Source: Holacanthus passer (taxonomy: Eukaryota; Chordata; Actinopteri; Pomacanthidae). Taken from it: a DNA stretch of 64,000 nucleotides. How positions within the stretch are numbered: position 1 is the stretch's first letter; every line of letters begins with the position of its first letter. Both the position numbers and the translations under genes were made by a program. Below the pieces are notes generated by a model. That model had not been told where the DNA came from. It saw only the letters and a list, made by a program, of their open reading frames with translations, and searched no databases. The stretch is from positions 8,616,501 to 8,680,500 of the forward strand of contig JAFREQ010000030.1 of the NCBI GenBank assembly GCA_025331565.1, in the 5' to 3' direction. Below, in pieces: positions 24,781-34,914 of the stretch.

Positions 24781-25742
24781 ATCTGTGGCATTTTTGGGCC
24801 AGAAGGAAATCTAAAATGAGTTAGGAAATTTAGTAGATTTTTTCAGTAGGCAGGGATGCTTGGAGTGAGGCGGAGTTGAAGATGATGCCAATAAATTTCA
24901 GGAATGTGCTGTGACCTCCCATTTTCTCTGAGAGAGGAACTCGAAGGTCAGGGGCACTGCAAGGTAGTGTGCACTCTTCCAGAGGACACCAAAGAAGATG
25001 GCAGTTGTCAGGGTGGATGGGAAGTACTTTGAAGGAAATGGTAATGCCTTAGACAACAAGGTTCCTTGGCCTGCAAAGCAGATGAGGGAGGTGGCATGAT
25101 CGATGGTTGTTGCAAATTAGGCTATTGATTCCTGGGACTGATTCTGAATGTGAGGAAAAGTGGACTGGAAAATAGGCCGATCATGGATAGTTCTTAAAGG
25201 AGAAGGGGATGGATTAGGTGTGCTTAAATACTTTTGTGTGGGATGTGTTTGAGGTGTGGTCTTTGTCCACAGACCTAATTATAAAATATTTGGTGTTATG
25301 TTATGGTTATGGTTACCATGGTTATTTGTTTATGTCGACGATTAAAATTTTTAATCAGATTAATCACAGGGTTGCTGTGGATTAATTTCAATTAATCACG
25401 ATTAAATATCATTCATTTTTAATCTATATTAATCGCGTTTCATTTTGCATGAGCAAACAGACTCAAGAAAGAAGGGAATATATATGCACTTAACATGTTT
25501 ATTCAACACCTTTAACAGTTCATGTTAATAAAAACCTTGTCTCTTTTTCAAAACAAACATTTATCCACATTAATGTGGCCCTGTTACTCATTTTTCAGCC
25601 AGCTATTAAGAGAAACTAACTTGTTCACTTTGTCAGTACCGGATCAACTGCCCATTTGAGCATGCGCGACGGTATCTCTACTTGGACAAACTGCCCGAAA
25701 TCCATTGCCAGAGAGGTTTCAGGGATTTTCAGGTTTCAATCA

Positions 25743-27148
25743 TAGACTGTATAAAACATGGATGTAGTCTCCGTGATGTCACCCATAGATTTCTGAAGAG
25801 CAAAAATGAAGCTAATCGTAGCACACAGCCATCTTGGCAGTGGTGACGTCGCCTAACTCCGGTTAATCCAAATATGGACAAAGAGGTGGAGCGAGGGCGG
25901 AGCTGAATGAAGCCATTTAATGAAACATGCTCACCGAGCTAGCCGGCTATGCCGGTGGTACCTGCCGGCTTCGGCACCGGTTACGATACTTAAATAAGCC
26001 GGCGTAACGTTATAAGTCAACATTTTCAGCCTCCAACCAATCACAGTCAGTTTCAGTTTAATGGATGAGGAGTTTAACTTTAAATTTCTGTTTTAGCAAT
26101 AATATAAAGTTTGAGTTTGTGGACCGTCAAATTTTATGTTACTCTTTAGCTTCAGTAACCAACTCCTGCTGAACCAATAACAACATCTGGCTTAATGTTA
26201 TTTCTGGAAACATTCAGAAATGAGACGTTAATATTTTGAAGTTACAAAAACTTTATTGCATTTACACGCAGCTCAGTTTAACATTACATAATGTTAGTTA
26301 ACAAACATGGAGGGTTTTTATTTTCCAACCTCACACAGACACCTTTTATTCAAAGGTATTAACACCATAAACTATAACACTTGTTATTACATTTTGACTT
26401 CAGCAGCTTTAATAACTGAAGCTACCAGACGCTCCCATTAGCATCACGTCTCTCCCCAGAGAAACTTGTCCTGGACACCCGAGAGAAACAGCCAACACGG
26501 CAGCACAGTCAACCTCCAGCCAACAAGCAGCTCCACAAACACCAGAACAAACTCACCAAGAAAACAGCACAGACGTCCTTGGACAGAGACACCACCACAG
26601 AGACAACCTGGAGCCTGATGCTAATTCATTAGCTGGCTACTTACTAGTAAACAAAAAACGGGAGTGCTGACTTTTGGACAGTCTGTTAGTACAATTAACC
26701 GCTCAGCAAGCCTTGTTATTTATCCAGTATTTACATGAAAAAATATCCGAAAGGCAAAAACAGCACAAACACAGGTGAAGTTCAGTAACTGAATGAGTAA
26801 CTGTTCAGTAACTGAATGAGCTCCGTGTTTGGAGCAGAAAGTCAGCAGTCAGCTGTCAATCAAAGTGACGTCACTCTTCATGATGCACAATTTCAGATTT
26901 TAAAAGAGTGTGTTATAAAAAAATTCACCCCCCCGTACAGTTGTCATGAAGTTGAAAATCACTAGACTAGAGCCATTTTTTGTACCACGCTGTTATGTTG
27001 TTTTCTTCTGCCGTAAAGTTGGACATTTTAACATGGGGGTCAAATACAACTGGCTCCCTTTTGGAGCCTGCGCCTAGTGTTTAGTCAAGGAACTGCAGCT
27101 TTTGGCACATCCATGTTGGCTTCATTTTTCAACCGGAGGTTGCTGCTT
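25743..27148. mobile_element. 1.4-kb non-coding insert between 11-bp direct repeats
   Basis: GGTTTCAATCA occurs at 25732-25742 and again, identical, at 27149-27159. Between them lies a sequence starting 'TAGACTGTATAAAACATGGA' and ending 'CAACCGGAGGTTGCTGCTT', with no long ORF and no obvious terminal inverted repeat. The start resembles a common fish repeat ('..TAAAACATGGA.GTAGTC.CCGTGA.GTCACCCAT..'). A 17-bp tandem duplication (GTTCAGTAACTGAATGA) lies inside at ~26779-26820. Mechanism unknown. Confidence 0.55.
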
Positions 27149-27484
27149 GGTTTCAATCAGCTGAAGTCTACACATGAACCTTCTTGGTCATATGTTCAAC
27201 ATTACCTGATGAAAACATAATGTCAAAATATTTCAATTGTACGTAATCATCATTTTGGGAGCATATATTCAGTGTGCATGCACTCTCATTTATGATATCA
27301 ACTATTGTGAAGTAAAATGGCCTTTCGTTTGTTTGGGGTTTTGTTTTGTTAGCTAATACACCTAATTGGCTTTAGGTTTAGGTTAGCATAGGTAGTTGAA
27401 GGATCGTGCCCCTATGAGTGGATTAGCCATTCATCCTAGGTACCCTTACATAAGGAACCACCCATGTTTAGGGGACAGTTGCAA

Positions 27485-27812
27485 ATAAACTGCATTTACA
27501 TATAGTGCTTTTCTAGTTTTATTAGACCACTCAAAGTGCTTCACAAAGCAAGCCCAGCATTCATCCATTCACACATGATGACTGACTGGAAACTGTGTGC
27601 CAGCAACATTAAGCATCTGCACACATTCACACACCAATGGCACAGGTGGAGTAACAAGAAGGACAGACCTTGAGGGACCTGACAGACAATTGGACCCTGA
27701 TATGGATGGGAGTAATTTGAGGTTGTGTACCATGCCAACATGCAGACTGCAGGGGGATCAAGGGATCAAACCACCGACCTTCCAATTAGTGGACGACCGC
27801 TCCACGTGAGCC
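27485..27812 (-). mobile_element. tRNA-derived SINE-like repeat, antisense
   Basis: On the minus strand the element begins with a tRNA-like head whose B box reads GGTTTGATCCC (~27760-27770), passes 'CCCTGCAGTCTGCATG', and ends 'CACTTTGAGTGGTCTAATAA' and 'AGTGCATTT'. Two further copies are at 37405-37665 and 56348-56575. Confidence 0.6.
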
Positions 27813-27950
27813 AAAACTTCACCATTAAAAGATCCTCTAAACCTAACCACAAAATATGCTGTTTGTCAGTGCCTTCAAAATATGACTTCATTAATTTCCT
27901 AAAACAGCTGGTCCATGATTATGAGAATAGACTCCTGGTCATAGACTAGG

Positions 27951-28626
27951 GCTGTGCGATATAACCAAAATCTTACATCCTGATGACAATATAGCACATT
28001 TTCAGTAAATTCAATGGATAAATACTTACTAATTTATACTTACAAGCATAAACTTCATATAAAATGACAACATGTTCTCCTGTTTGGAATGTTTGTTTGT
28101 GTTGCCTTCATGCAAACTCCTAGCTACATCTGTGGCATGTGGAAGAACACAAGCATCCTCCAAATGATGAAAAATATTGTAGCGACAGAGTTCATTTCCT
28201 ATTATACCAACTAATGGACTGAGTAGTTTGGTAAGTTTGTCATTTTATGTTCCAAAATGCAAGATATTACTTTTTGTTAGTGTATGTTATTTGTCTGTTC
28301 TGGACATGCCAATTTAAGTTGGTAATTGTCATTTTTATGCTGGTTTTCAGTTTAAACCATTTGTGAGGTGGCTGTTACATTTCTCAACACCAGCTATATT
28401 TTGGTAGAGTGCTTTTGAGTTCTTGTTGAATGCTGTTAAGTTCTTGTTGAATGCCATTAAAGGGTTGACAACACTGAGAGCTGCTTCCTGTCTGTCATTC
28501 CACCCTGCTTGCCACAACATTAATACTGTAAAGATTGGGATTTGCAGCACAACAAAGTAAATGGTAGAACATAATATGAAACAATTTTCTATCATAAAAC
28601 GATAAATAGTATCATAACATACAGCC
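27951..28626 (+). repeat. Non-autonomous repeat with 'GGGCTGTGCGATAT' start
   Basis: The left end is AGGGCTGTGCGATAT and the right end ACATACAGCCCA, a weak inverted pair, suggesting a DNA-transposon derivative. A 20-bp tandem repeat (GAGTTCTTGTTGAATGC) lies at ~28417-28457. The interior matches the copy at 20128-21235. No coding capacity. Confidence 0.5.
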
Positions 28627-29730
28627 CAAACACAGACATTTCCTATCTACCAGAAAATAGAATATAATGATTATTATATAAATCTTATTGGCAGATACTC
28701 AAAATGAAAGAACTCAGATCAGCATCGAGAGCAAAAAAACAATCCCCTTTATTTGACTGATCCATTTGACTTTCCAATACAAAATGTTAATAACTGTCAG
28801 TTTAGCTCTAGCTTACTGACCCTCTCACCCCTTGGGCTCCTAGTCCTGTTTCCAGGAGTACATTCATGAGTTGGTTGCTGTAGTTTTTAGCAAGTGTTCC
28901 TCAAACAGGAGTATATAATGCTTTTGTTTGTGGCTAGTTTGAGTGGCAGAGGGTTAGGGTTTGAGGTTAGGCTTAGGGTTGGGTTACGGTTAGTGCTACT
29001 TTGACAGACTATTCCTCTACTGCAATCAGCAGGTCACATTTTTCACTTTTCTAGCAAATATATCAGGCTTTGGATAAACACAAAATATTTATCATCAGGA
29101 TCAAATTTCATGAGAAATTTTCAATAAAAGAAATCCTTGAAATGGCACATAAATTTGTCAAAGCATGACAATGAGTACTATGAAATAATTCTGAAAGCTA
29201 ACCAAATGCAATATTTACATTCTTAAAATAGACAAAACATATTTAGTAAATGTATGGCCTATTCATATGTGTGAATATGTGTCCAAAAATCCACCACATC
29301 CTCTGCTAATTGTCCTTATAGAGGTCGATATATATGGCCTGTACATGGAGCTCAAGAAATACGTCTTAGAGCATAGAATTTTCTTGGATTTACCTGCCTT
29401 TAGCTGTGTGCCCATTAATACCTTCAAGACAAACACACGTGTACGCGCGCGCACGCCACACACTGCACTCTGGTAAGATGCGGATACAACAAGCATAGAC
29501 AAATATAAAAGATGAAAATGTTGACATTATTGGAACACTGCAGCAGCCGCCATACAGTCGTGGGCCTCTTGTGATGAGAGCGGTACAAGGAGGACAGAGA
29601 TGAGAGAGGCCCACATTAATAGGAAGAACGATGAATGGGGGAAGGAGAAAGCGAACAGCGAGAATGATTTAGACAGACGGGAGAGGAAAAGATGAAAATG
29701 TAGGACAGATGACAGAAATGAAAAACGTAC

Positions 29731-29806
29731 CAATCTGGACGCTCGGAGATCCGCACAACGCCTCGCGCCATAAAATTGTCACCACAAGCAGCAGCTTCAT
29801 GATCAT
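29731..29806 (-). CDS. gria2: gria2 coding exon 1 (GluA2 signal peptide)
   Basis: The exon encodes 'MIMKLLLVVTILWREALC' then 'GSPSVQI' and the first base of the next Gly codon. This is a hydrophobic signal peptide followed by the conserved mature N-terminus (mammals: '..SIQIGGLFP'). The donor on the minus strand is G|GTACGT at 29730, phase 1, which joins exactly to exon 2. I chose the ATG at 29806 because it starts the hydrophobic core, has A at -3, and the frame upstream of it in the transcript has no other in-frame ATG. The next ATG (29800) is also possible and would remove two residues. A signal peptide is expected because the subunit's amino-terminal domain is extracellular. The exon is preceded by a GC-rich leader at 29807-30090. 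Confidence 0.93.
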
Positions 29807-30130
29807 GTTCAAGCTCCTAGCTTCAGTAGCAGCTCCTACCAAAACAACATCTCCATCACACACCAAAAGAGCTCATGGCGTCATTCCAGTTTCCCTCTGA
29901 AGCTCGAGCTCTGCAGATGCCTTGTCCTCTCTCCTGAGATGCGCGTGCCGCTGCTGCTGCTGCTGCTGCTAGACTTGGGGCGCGCGCAGCGGACTGCCCA
30001 GGAATACCGATGAGGCACGAGAGAGAACCGAGAACAGCCGACAGCTAGCGTAATGCGTAACGCTGAGCGTCCCTGAGACCAAGTCGAGGCTTTAGTACGA
30101 CAGTACGTTAACATTAATGCAAGCATAACA
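29807..30130 (-). promoter_or_regulatory. gria2: gria2 5' leader and likely promoter, GC-rich with (CAG)n and uORFs
   Basis: In an AT-rich window, 29870-30090 is CpG-rich (for example 'GGGGCGCGCGCAGCGG'). On the minus strand it contains a (CAG)7-type run (29950-29970). There is a 6-codon upstream ORF at 29836-29856 and a longer upstream ORF from an ATG at 30126 whose CAG run reads as poly-Ser. I cannot place the transcription start. Mammalian GRIA2 is known for a long leader that restrains translation and for REST, Sp1 and NRF-1 control. I see no convincing REST site here, and only a partial NRF-1-like 'ATGCGCGTGCC' at ~29939. Confidence 0.55.
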
Positions 30131-31369
30131 GATGTCTACTGGAGGAATAGCACATATCATTCTGTGTCATTATTAATATGACAATTGATTCTACCTGAAT
30201 TTACACATCAGGAGGCATAATTGAATAGGCAGTCTGGTTTGGTCTCTCTGTGACGCATAGTGACATAAGTCTTACATATAAGAGTAATAGGTAACCCTTT
30301 ATAACAAGGGTACAAATCATATAATTAAGAGGTGCTTAACTAATGAATGACTCCTGAGATTTAATGCATTTCCAATGCAATTCCTGTTGATGAGCATTAG
30401 TTGACACTTAATAGGCCTAATTAATAAACTGATTGACTTGCAACCAAATTAGTCATTCCAGATACATAAACTCGTAGTTTAGTCTCTAATTTGTAATGCT
30501 AAGTAATAACTTGTCATAATCATAACCATTCACCTTTTTTAATGTTCCACCTCATCCAAGCTGTGACTGATTGGTTCACGAAAAGTGACATTGCCAAGCG
30601 CATTGACTTTATGAAAAGTTGAACATGTTTCAACAAAAGGCACCTGATATAGCTGAATAGGCAGGCAGCCAAAGCCAGCAGACCAGCAACTGAGCTGGTA
30701 TCACTGGGCTCAGTTGGCTGCTCTCTCTCTCTCTCTCTGTTGCTTTTTCCCCACACCACTGACAGGTGCCCCAACATATTCAATAAAATTATGGATTTTT
30801 CCGGGTTTGATCATGTAAGTACACAACTGAACAAAATATGTAACATAGGTGTAGTCATTTTTTGTAGACATTTTAATTTGGAAATGTCACAAAATGTTAT
30901 TGTTATCATACCTTTAATTTGAGTTTGAATTTTCTTTTTTTTTTATTATAGGAAAATAGCCTATATATGGGTCAGCTTTGACCTATAACACAACAGATAA
31001 GACAATGATTGCTAATTTTAACATATAAAAAAATACAATATAAAATACAATTATTTTAGGAATTCATTATTATTTGGATCACTAACCTCTCATCGTCTTA
31101 TAATTTTCTCATCATCATAAGCAATAAAATAGATCAATTGTGCCACGTCACATTTTTATAGTGCCTTAGTGCAGAAAGAATTTCCTCTTTCAAAAGAGTA
31201 AGGATATAAACATGACAGAAATGTAACAACGTGATTTATGTGGGATATTTAACCTGTAACAAGCTCAGCTGTTGTACTTCACTAAATTAAAACTGCAAAA
31301 AGGATCTAAAAACACAGTTAGCACAGCGAGAATTTTGCATAATGGGAATGTCCTTCCGTTAATACTCAC
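30131..31369. other. Intergenic stretch upstream of gria2, no gene recognised
   Basis: This is AT-rich DNA with a short CT run (30720-30737). I looked on the minus strand for the C-terminal coiled-coil exon expected after the Harbinger Myb exons and did not recognise it. Confidence 0.6.
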
Positions 31370-31411
31370 TATGTTGCCAGGCTGGCTTTCTCCCTGTACA
31401 GCATCTGGATC
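31370..31411 (-). CDS. Harbinger-type Myb/SANT-like protein, exon 'e'
   Basis: This is the last recognisable exon: 14 codons, 'DPDAVQGESQPGNI', with acceptor CTGTAACAG at 31412 and donor GTGAGT at 31364-31369. Both borders are phase 0. The motif is characteristic of the acidic C-terminal part of fish Harbinger-derived Myb-like proteins, where it precedes a coiled coil. That following exon was not found to the left, so the gene is probably truncated at its 3' end. Confidence 0.7.
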
Positions 31412-31481
31412 CTGTTACAGAAATGAAATTTTGTGTGGGCACCAAATGATGACTTCTCACCATTGTAGACTGAATAGATAC

Positions 31482-31562
31482 CTCATGCCTTCTGGAATCC
31501 AGAGAGATGGTCTCATCATTATCATCACCGTCATCTGCTGCTGCTGCACTGGTGCCTTCACC
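31482..31562 (-). CDS. Harbinger-type Myb/SANT-like protein, exon 'd'
   Basis: The exon has 27 codons: 'GEGTSAAAADDGDDNDE' then 'TISLDSRRHE', an Ala/Asp-rich linker and conserved 'SLDSRRHE'. The acceptor is TCATAG at 31563 and the donor GTATCT at 31481, both phase 0. It is fully open and in phase with exons 'c' and 'e'. Confidence 0.75.
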
Positions 31563-31629
31563 CTATGACATTTAATGGGATTAATATTGAAGCTCGTGGA
31601 CGAGACATGCCAGCCTACAGAGTACTCAC

Positions 31630-31706
31630 TGGACCAGCATCTTCTGGTGTTTGTGTTGGTGACCCTGGTGTTGGTGGCTCCAACAGTGTGATGGTGCTGC
31701 CAGAAA
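31630..31706 (-). CDS. Harbinger-type Myb/SANT-like protein, exon 'c'
   Basis: The exon encodes 'VSGSTITLLEPP' and 'TPGSPTQTPEDAGP', a proline/threonine-rich linker. The acceptor is TTGCAG at 31707 and the donor GTGAGT at 31629. It enters in phase 1 (joining the G of exon 'b') and leaves in phase 0. The frame is open. Confidence 0.75.
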
Positions 31707-31789
31707 CTGCAAGGCAAACCAAAGTCAGACAGTCCAAATGGATTCGATATGAACGTGGTTATGTCCCATGTAGAGATGGAAGAATGTAC

Positions 31790-31966
31790 CTTGTATGAAG
31801 CAGGTGCAATCTTGGGCGAGACATATGTTTGTGTCTGTCCCCCCAGGGATCCCCTCCAACACAGGCCTGTCTTTGTTCTGTGCCAAAGCTATGTCTTCTG
31901 CTGGGGTGAGGTCAACCTTTGGTGACCCACCACCCGTGCCTTTCTTGTGGGTTTTCTTTTTGACTG
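31790..31966 (-). CDS. Harbinger-type Myb/SANT-like protein, exon 'b'
   Basis: This 177-bp exon encodes 'KKKTHKKGTGGGSP', 'LTPAEDIALAQNKDRPVLEG' and 'IPGGT'. These are the hallmark block after the Myb/SANT fold in the second protein of PIF/Harbinger transposons and in host genes derived from it (NAIF1, TSNARE1 and MSANTD relatives). These proteins bind DNA and, in the transposon, help bring the transposase to the nucleus and the element ends. The acceptor is TTTTAG at 31967-31972 and the donor G|GTACAT at 31789. Both borders are phase 1. No stop or frameshift is present. Confidence 0.8.
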
Positions 31967-32053
31967 CTAAAACAGTACAGATAATGTGTGAGCAGGCACC
32001 TTCTGGGTACAATGTATGCTTGTGCATTCTTAAGTATTAGTCAGGGCACTTAC

Positions 32054-32124
32054 CATTCTGCAGGATGTTCTTGTATTTAATCTTGACTTGCTGCCATGTC
32101 CGTTTTGGCCCAGTCATGTTTAAT
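32054..32124 (-). CDS. Harbinger-type Myb/SANT-like protein, exon 'a' (Myb helix 3 region)
   Basis: The exon reads 'LNMTGPKRTWQQVKIKYKNI' then 'LQN', the recognition-helix part of the Myb/SANT-like DNA-binding domain. The acceptor is GTATAG at 32125 and the donor AATG|GTAAGT at 32053. It joins in phase to exon 'b' (N-A-V-K). The exon encoding the first two helices should lie to the right, but there I find only a TATA/CA microsatellite (32130-32197) and a LINE tail. So the 5' end is lost or far away. Together the five exons give about 147 open codons. Confidence 0.75.
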
Positions 32125-32161
32125 CTATACACACACATTATATATATATGATCAATCAGCA

Positions 32162-32197
32162 TACACACGCACGCACACACACACACACACACACAAA
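32162..32197. repeat. (CA)n microsatellite
   Basis: Mostly CA units with a few CG and AA interruptions, immediately upstream of the Myb-like exon 'a'. Confidence 0.85.
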
Positions 32198-32267
32198 CAC
32201 ACTTACATACACTTGCATACATATAGGCTAATGAAACAGCAGAGGAGCATGGAGCATGAGGAGCAAA

Positions 32268-32335
32268 CATAAGATAAGATAAGAGGAACTTTATTTATCC
32301 CAAAGGGAAATTCAATTAAGTCAGTGAGCTCATCT
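32268..32335 (-). mobile_element. LINE 3' tail of a second tail type
   Basis: On the minus strand it reads 'GAATTTCCCTTTGGGATAAA' and 'TAAAGTTCC' followed by TCTTATCTTATCTTATG. The 'CCCTTTGGG' stem differs from the 'CCCCACTGTGGG' stem of the other tails, pointing to another subfamily. Confidence 0.6.
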
Positions 32336-32429
32336 ATTTATCAAAGAGTCTGATGGAGTTACATTTACACAATTTCACTCACATCTGCAGTCAATTTCAC
32401 TTACAATTTCAACTGATTCATAATCAGAG

Positions 32430-32556
32430 TACAACTGCGTTTTCTACGAGATGTTAATTAACTTCTTTCTTATTACCTAACTGCACTATCACCTTTGCTG
32501 CTCTGCAATAAGAATTTCCCCACTGAGGGACGAATAAAGGTTTATCTTATCTTATC
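32430..32556 (+). mobile_element. L2-like LINE 3' tail fragment
   Basis: 'TTTGCTGCTCTGCAATAAGA' leads into 'TTTCCCCACTGAGGGACG', AATAAAGG and (TTATC)n. Its end abuts the 3' end of a minus-strand LINE at 32557-32565. Confidence 0.75.
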
Positions 32557-33330
32557 TTATTGGCCAGGTATGTGTACTCATACAAGGAAAACTCCAGTTT
32601 CTCTTTGCTCTCAGTGTATTTCCACAGAACTAGAATTTCAATGAGGTAAACATAAGCATATGGCTACTAGACAGTGAGACAATAGTGCAAAAAATGTACC
32701 AGAATGCAAAGGATGTAGATAAATATGATTAGTGTAGCAGATTGCTCTATATACATAGGGTAGGTGGATATGACAGCATACATAGTGTGCATTTGTGTTG
32801 GCAGATGATATTTACATTTAAACAATGAGACTATGTAATAACATAATAATGTGTTATTTACAGGTGAATGTTGCTTGCAGAGCTCTGTAACACCTGCCAG
32901 AGGGGAGAAGTTTGAAAATGTTATGTCCAGGGTGTGTTGGATCTGCAGCGATGTTTCCTGCCCATTTCCTGACTCTTGACCTGTATAGGTCCTTGAATGG
33001 AGGGCAGTTCTACACTGATGATTCTTTCTGGAGTCCTGACTGTCTGTTGTAGTCTGTCCCTGTCCTGTTTGGTGGCTGATCCAAACCACACAGTGATAGA
33101 TGTGCAGAGAACAGACTGAATAGTGGCGGTGCAGCTCCTTAGGCAGGTTGAACTTCCTGAGCTTTCGCAGGAATTATATCCTTTGCTGGGCCTTTTTCCT
33201 GATGGTGTCTATGTTGTGTTCTCAATTTAAGTCCTGGAAGATTGGGGATCCCCGAAACCTGAAGGTTTCCACAGTAGACACCATGCTGTTCAGAATGGAG
33301 AGGGAGTGCAGTGCTGGGGGCTCCTCCTGA
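32557..33330 (-). mobile_element. Rex1/L2-group LINE, 3' part
   Basis: On the minus strand this carries the ORF2 C-terminal region in broken frames (the 'SITVWFGSA'-like block near 33080, then 'RTPERII..LPSIQ'). The 3' UTR 'AAATATCATCTGCCAACACA' is shared with the LINE at 9526-12030. The end is 'TTCCTTGTATGAGTACACAT' then 'ACCTGGCCAATA'. The coding frame has several frameshifts. It is 5'-truncated at ~33330. Confidence 0.75.
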
Positions 33331-33861
33331 AGTCCTAGTGATTTGGTATGTATAACTTGCAAACTCAATTTACACAGAAAATAAACTCTTATCACTACTT
33401 TCTCATCTTTGATTTCTCACTCACTTAGCTCAGGGCTCCACTAGTCACTGCTGCTCTCTCACCTTTTCTTACTCAACCTGTGGCAAGCGACAAGTACTAA
33501 TGCAGATAAAATATAAGTAAACCATAATGGTGAAGGAAAAATTAATAATAATTTTCTACACTCAGAGAGGGCTCCTCTGTGCTCAAACTGTTTTACGCCT
33601 CTAACTATTTATCTTTCTGTGTTTTGAGAACCTCTGATTTCCAATATTTTATGGAAAAAGGTCATTTCACATGTTACGTGCACAGGCACATATCCCCAAC
33701 AAAGTAACAGAGATGTTAACATTACATGTAATAAAGTTTGGGTGAAGCATTCCATATATTGATTTACATCACTTATATTTCAAAACATAATTTAATCACA
33801 ATATTCTAACTGCTTAACTATCAGATACATACACTCAATACTTGTAATATTGTATATCTTC
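33331..33861. other. Intergenic stretch, nothing recognised
   Basis: AT-rich sequence between two LINE pieces with no gene-like frame. Confidence 0.6.
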
Positions 33862-34388
33862 AACAGATTTGATCAGTCATCTGCCCTTCCCCCGGCCCAG
33901 CCCTCCCTGCTGCAACCCCCCTCATCGATACCTCAATGGACTGCTCCACCCCCACCTCCCCTCCTGCAACTGTCTGCACACAGCCACCTCCCACTGCTCA
34001 CCTCATCAATGCAACCCACCCTCCCACACCCATCAGTACACAGCCCCCCTGCTCCAACCTGACCCTCACAACAACTCAGGTGAGAAACCAGCTCCGAAAG
34101 ACCAAGGCAAGGAAGGTGGCGGGTCCAGACGGCATAAGCTCCAGGCTCCTGAAGTCCTGTGCAGACCAGCTGTGCGGGGTTGTTGAGTTGTCTTCAAGCT
34201 GAGCCTGAAGCTGGGGAAGGTGCCACAGCTGTGGAAGACATCCTGCGTGGTACCTGTTCCAAAGGCTCCGCACCCCAAGGACTTCAGCAGCTATAGGCCA
34301 GTGGCTTTAACATCCCACCTGATGAAGACCCTGGAGCGGCTGGTCCTTGCTCATCTCCGCCCCCTGGTGGGTCCTTCGATGGACTAAG
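33862..34388 (+). mobile_element. L2-like LINE fragment: linker and start of the RT
   Basis: It begins 'RFDQSSALPPAQPSLLQPPS', a proline-rich linker, then 'LTLTTTQVRNQLRKTKARKV' and 'AGPDGISSRLLKSCADQL' (reverse transcriptase region 0-1). A frameshift at ~34195 precedes 'LGKVPQLWKTSCVVPVPKAP' and 'YRPVALTSHLMKTLERLVL'. It stops at 'RPLVGPS', before motif A. This is the part that is missing from the minus-strand copy at 35430-37225. Confidence 0.8.
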
Positions 34389-34734
34389 AATACTAGTAAA
34401 GAGAGAGCAAGTTAAAGTTTAATAATCCAGTATACTAACCAAAATGTTACATACAACCATAAATGCAATTATTACAGATCTCATTGGCTCTGGTCACTAG
34501 GTGGTAGTGTTGTCCCATTATAAAAATATTTTAAATTCATTGACTTTATATTTGTCTCATTTTACATTGTAGAGAAATCGCAATTAGGCTAACATACAAA
34601 GAAATGTGCTGAATAATGTTAACTGGGTTACTGGTTGCTTGGATACTTAATTTATGTTGATTCATACTTGGATTAAGAGAGCAATGCCACAGAGTCAACT
34701 TACACATGAAAATGGGTGCATGTTTAAATTTAAT

Positions 34735-34857
34735 ATATAAAAAATGTGACCATTGTATGTACACTATGGATAGGAATACACTATGAACAGGAGCATTTAA
34801 ATATGAAAAAATATTAAATGAAATATTGCACATTGAGTTGAAGAAATATTGCACATG

Positions 34858-34914
<57 letters not shown>

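Larger units (their letters stand above)
16907..29730 (-). other. gria2: gria2 intron 1
   Basis: This is a 12.8-kb phase-1 intron between the signal-peptide exon and exon 2. It holds an L2-like 3' UTR, two copies of a 'GGGCTGTGCGATAT'-type repeat, a solo-LTR-like insert, a 1.4-kb insert with direct repeats and an antisense SINE, each listed separately. The stretches 16920-19030, 21240-22930, 23000-23880, 24640-25740 and 28630-29730 show no recognised gene. 25330-25440 holds a repeat built from inverted 'TTAATC/GATTAA' units, typical of a dispersed fish DNA repeat. Confidence 0.9.

Noticed and set aside
28960..29000. Interstitial telomere-like repeat (TTAGGG-like units)
   Set aside because: Only a few imperfect GGTTAG/GGGTT units are present, too short and irregular to call a telomeric tract. 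The same holds for 'CTAACCCTAACCC' at ~20219.
29669..29866. N-terminally longer gria2 first-exon frame
   Set aside because: The frame can only be opened upstream by a TTG. The first in-frame ATG is at 29806, where the hydrophobic signal peptide begins. The frame beyond 29731 runs into intron sequence after a clear GTACGT donor.
29940..30090. REST/NRSF (RE1) site in the gria2 leader
   Set aside because: No stretch matches both half-sites at acceptable spacing. Partial GC-rich similarity was not enough.
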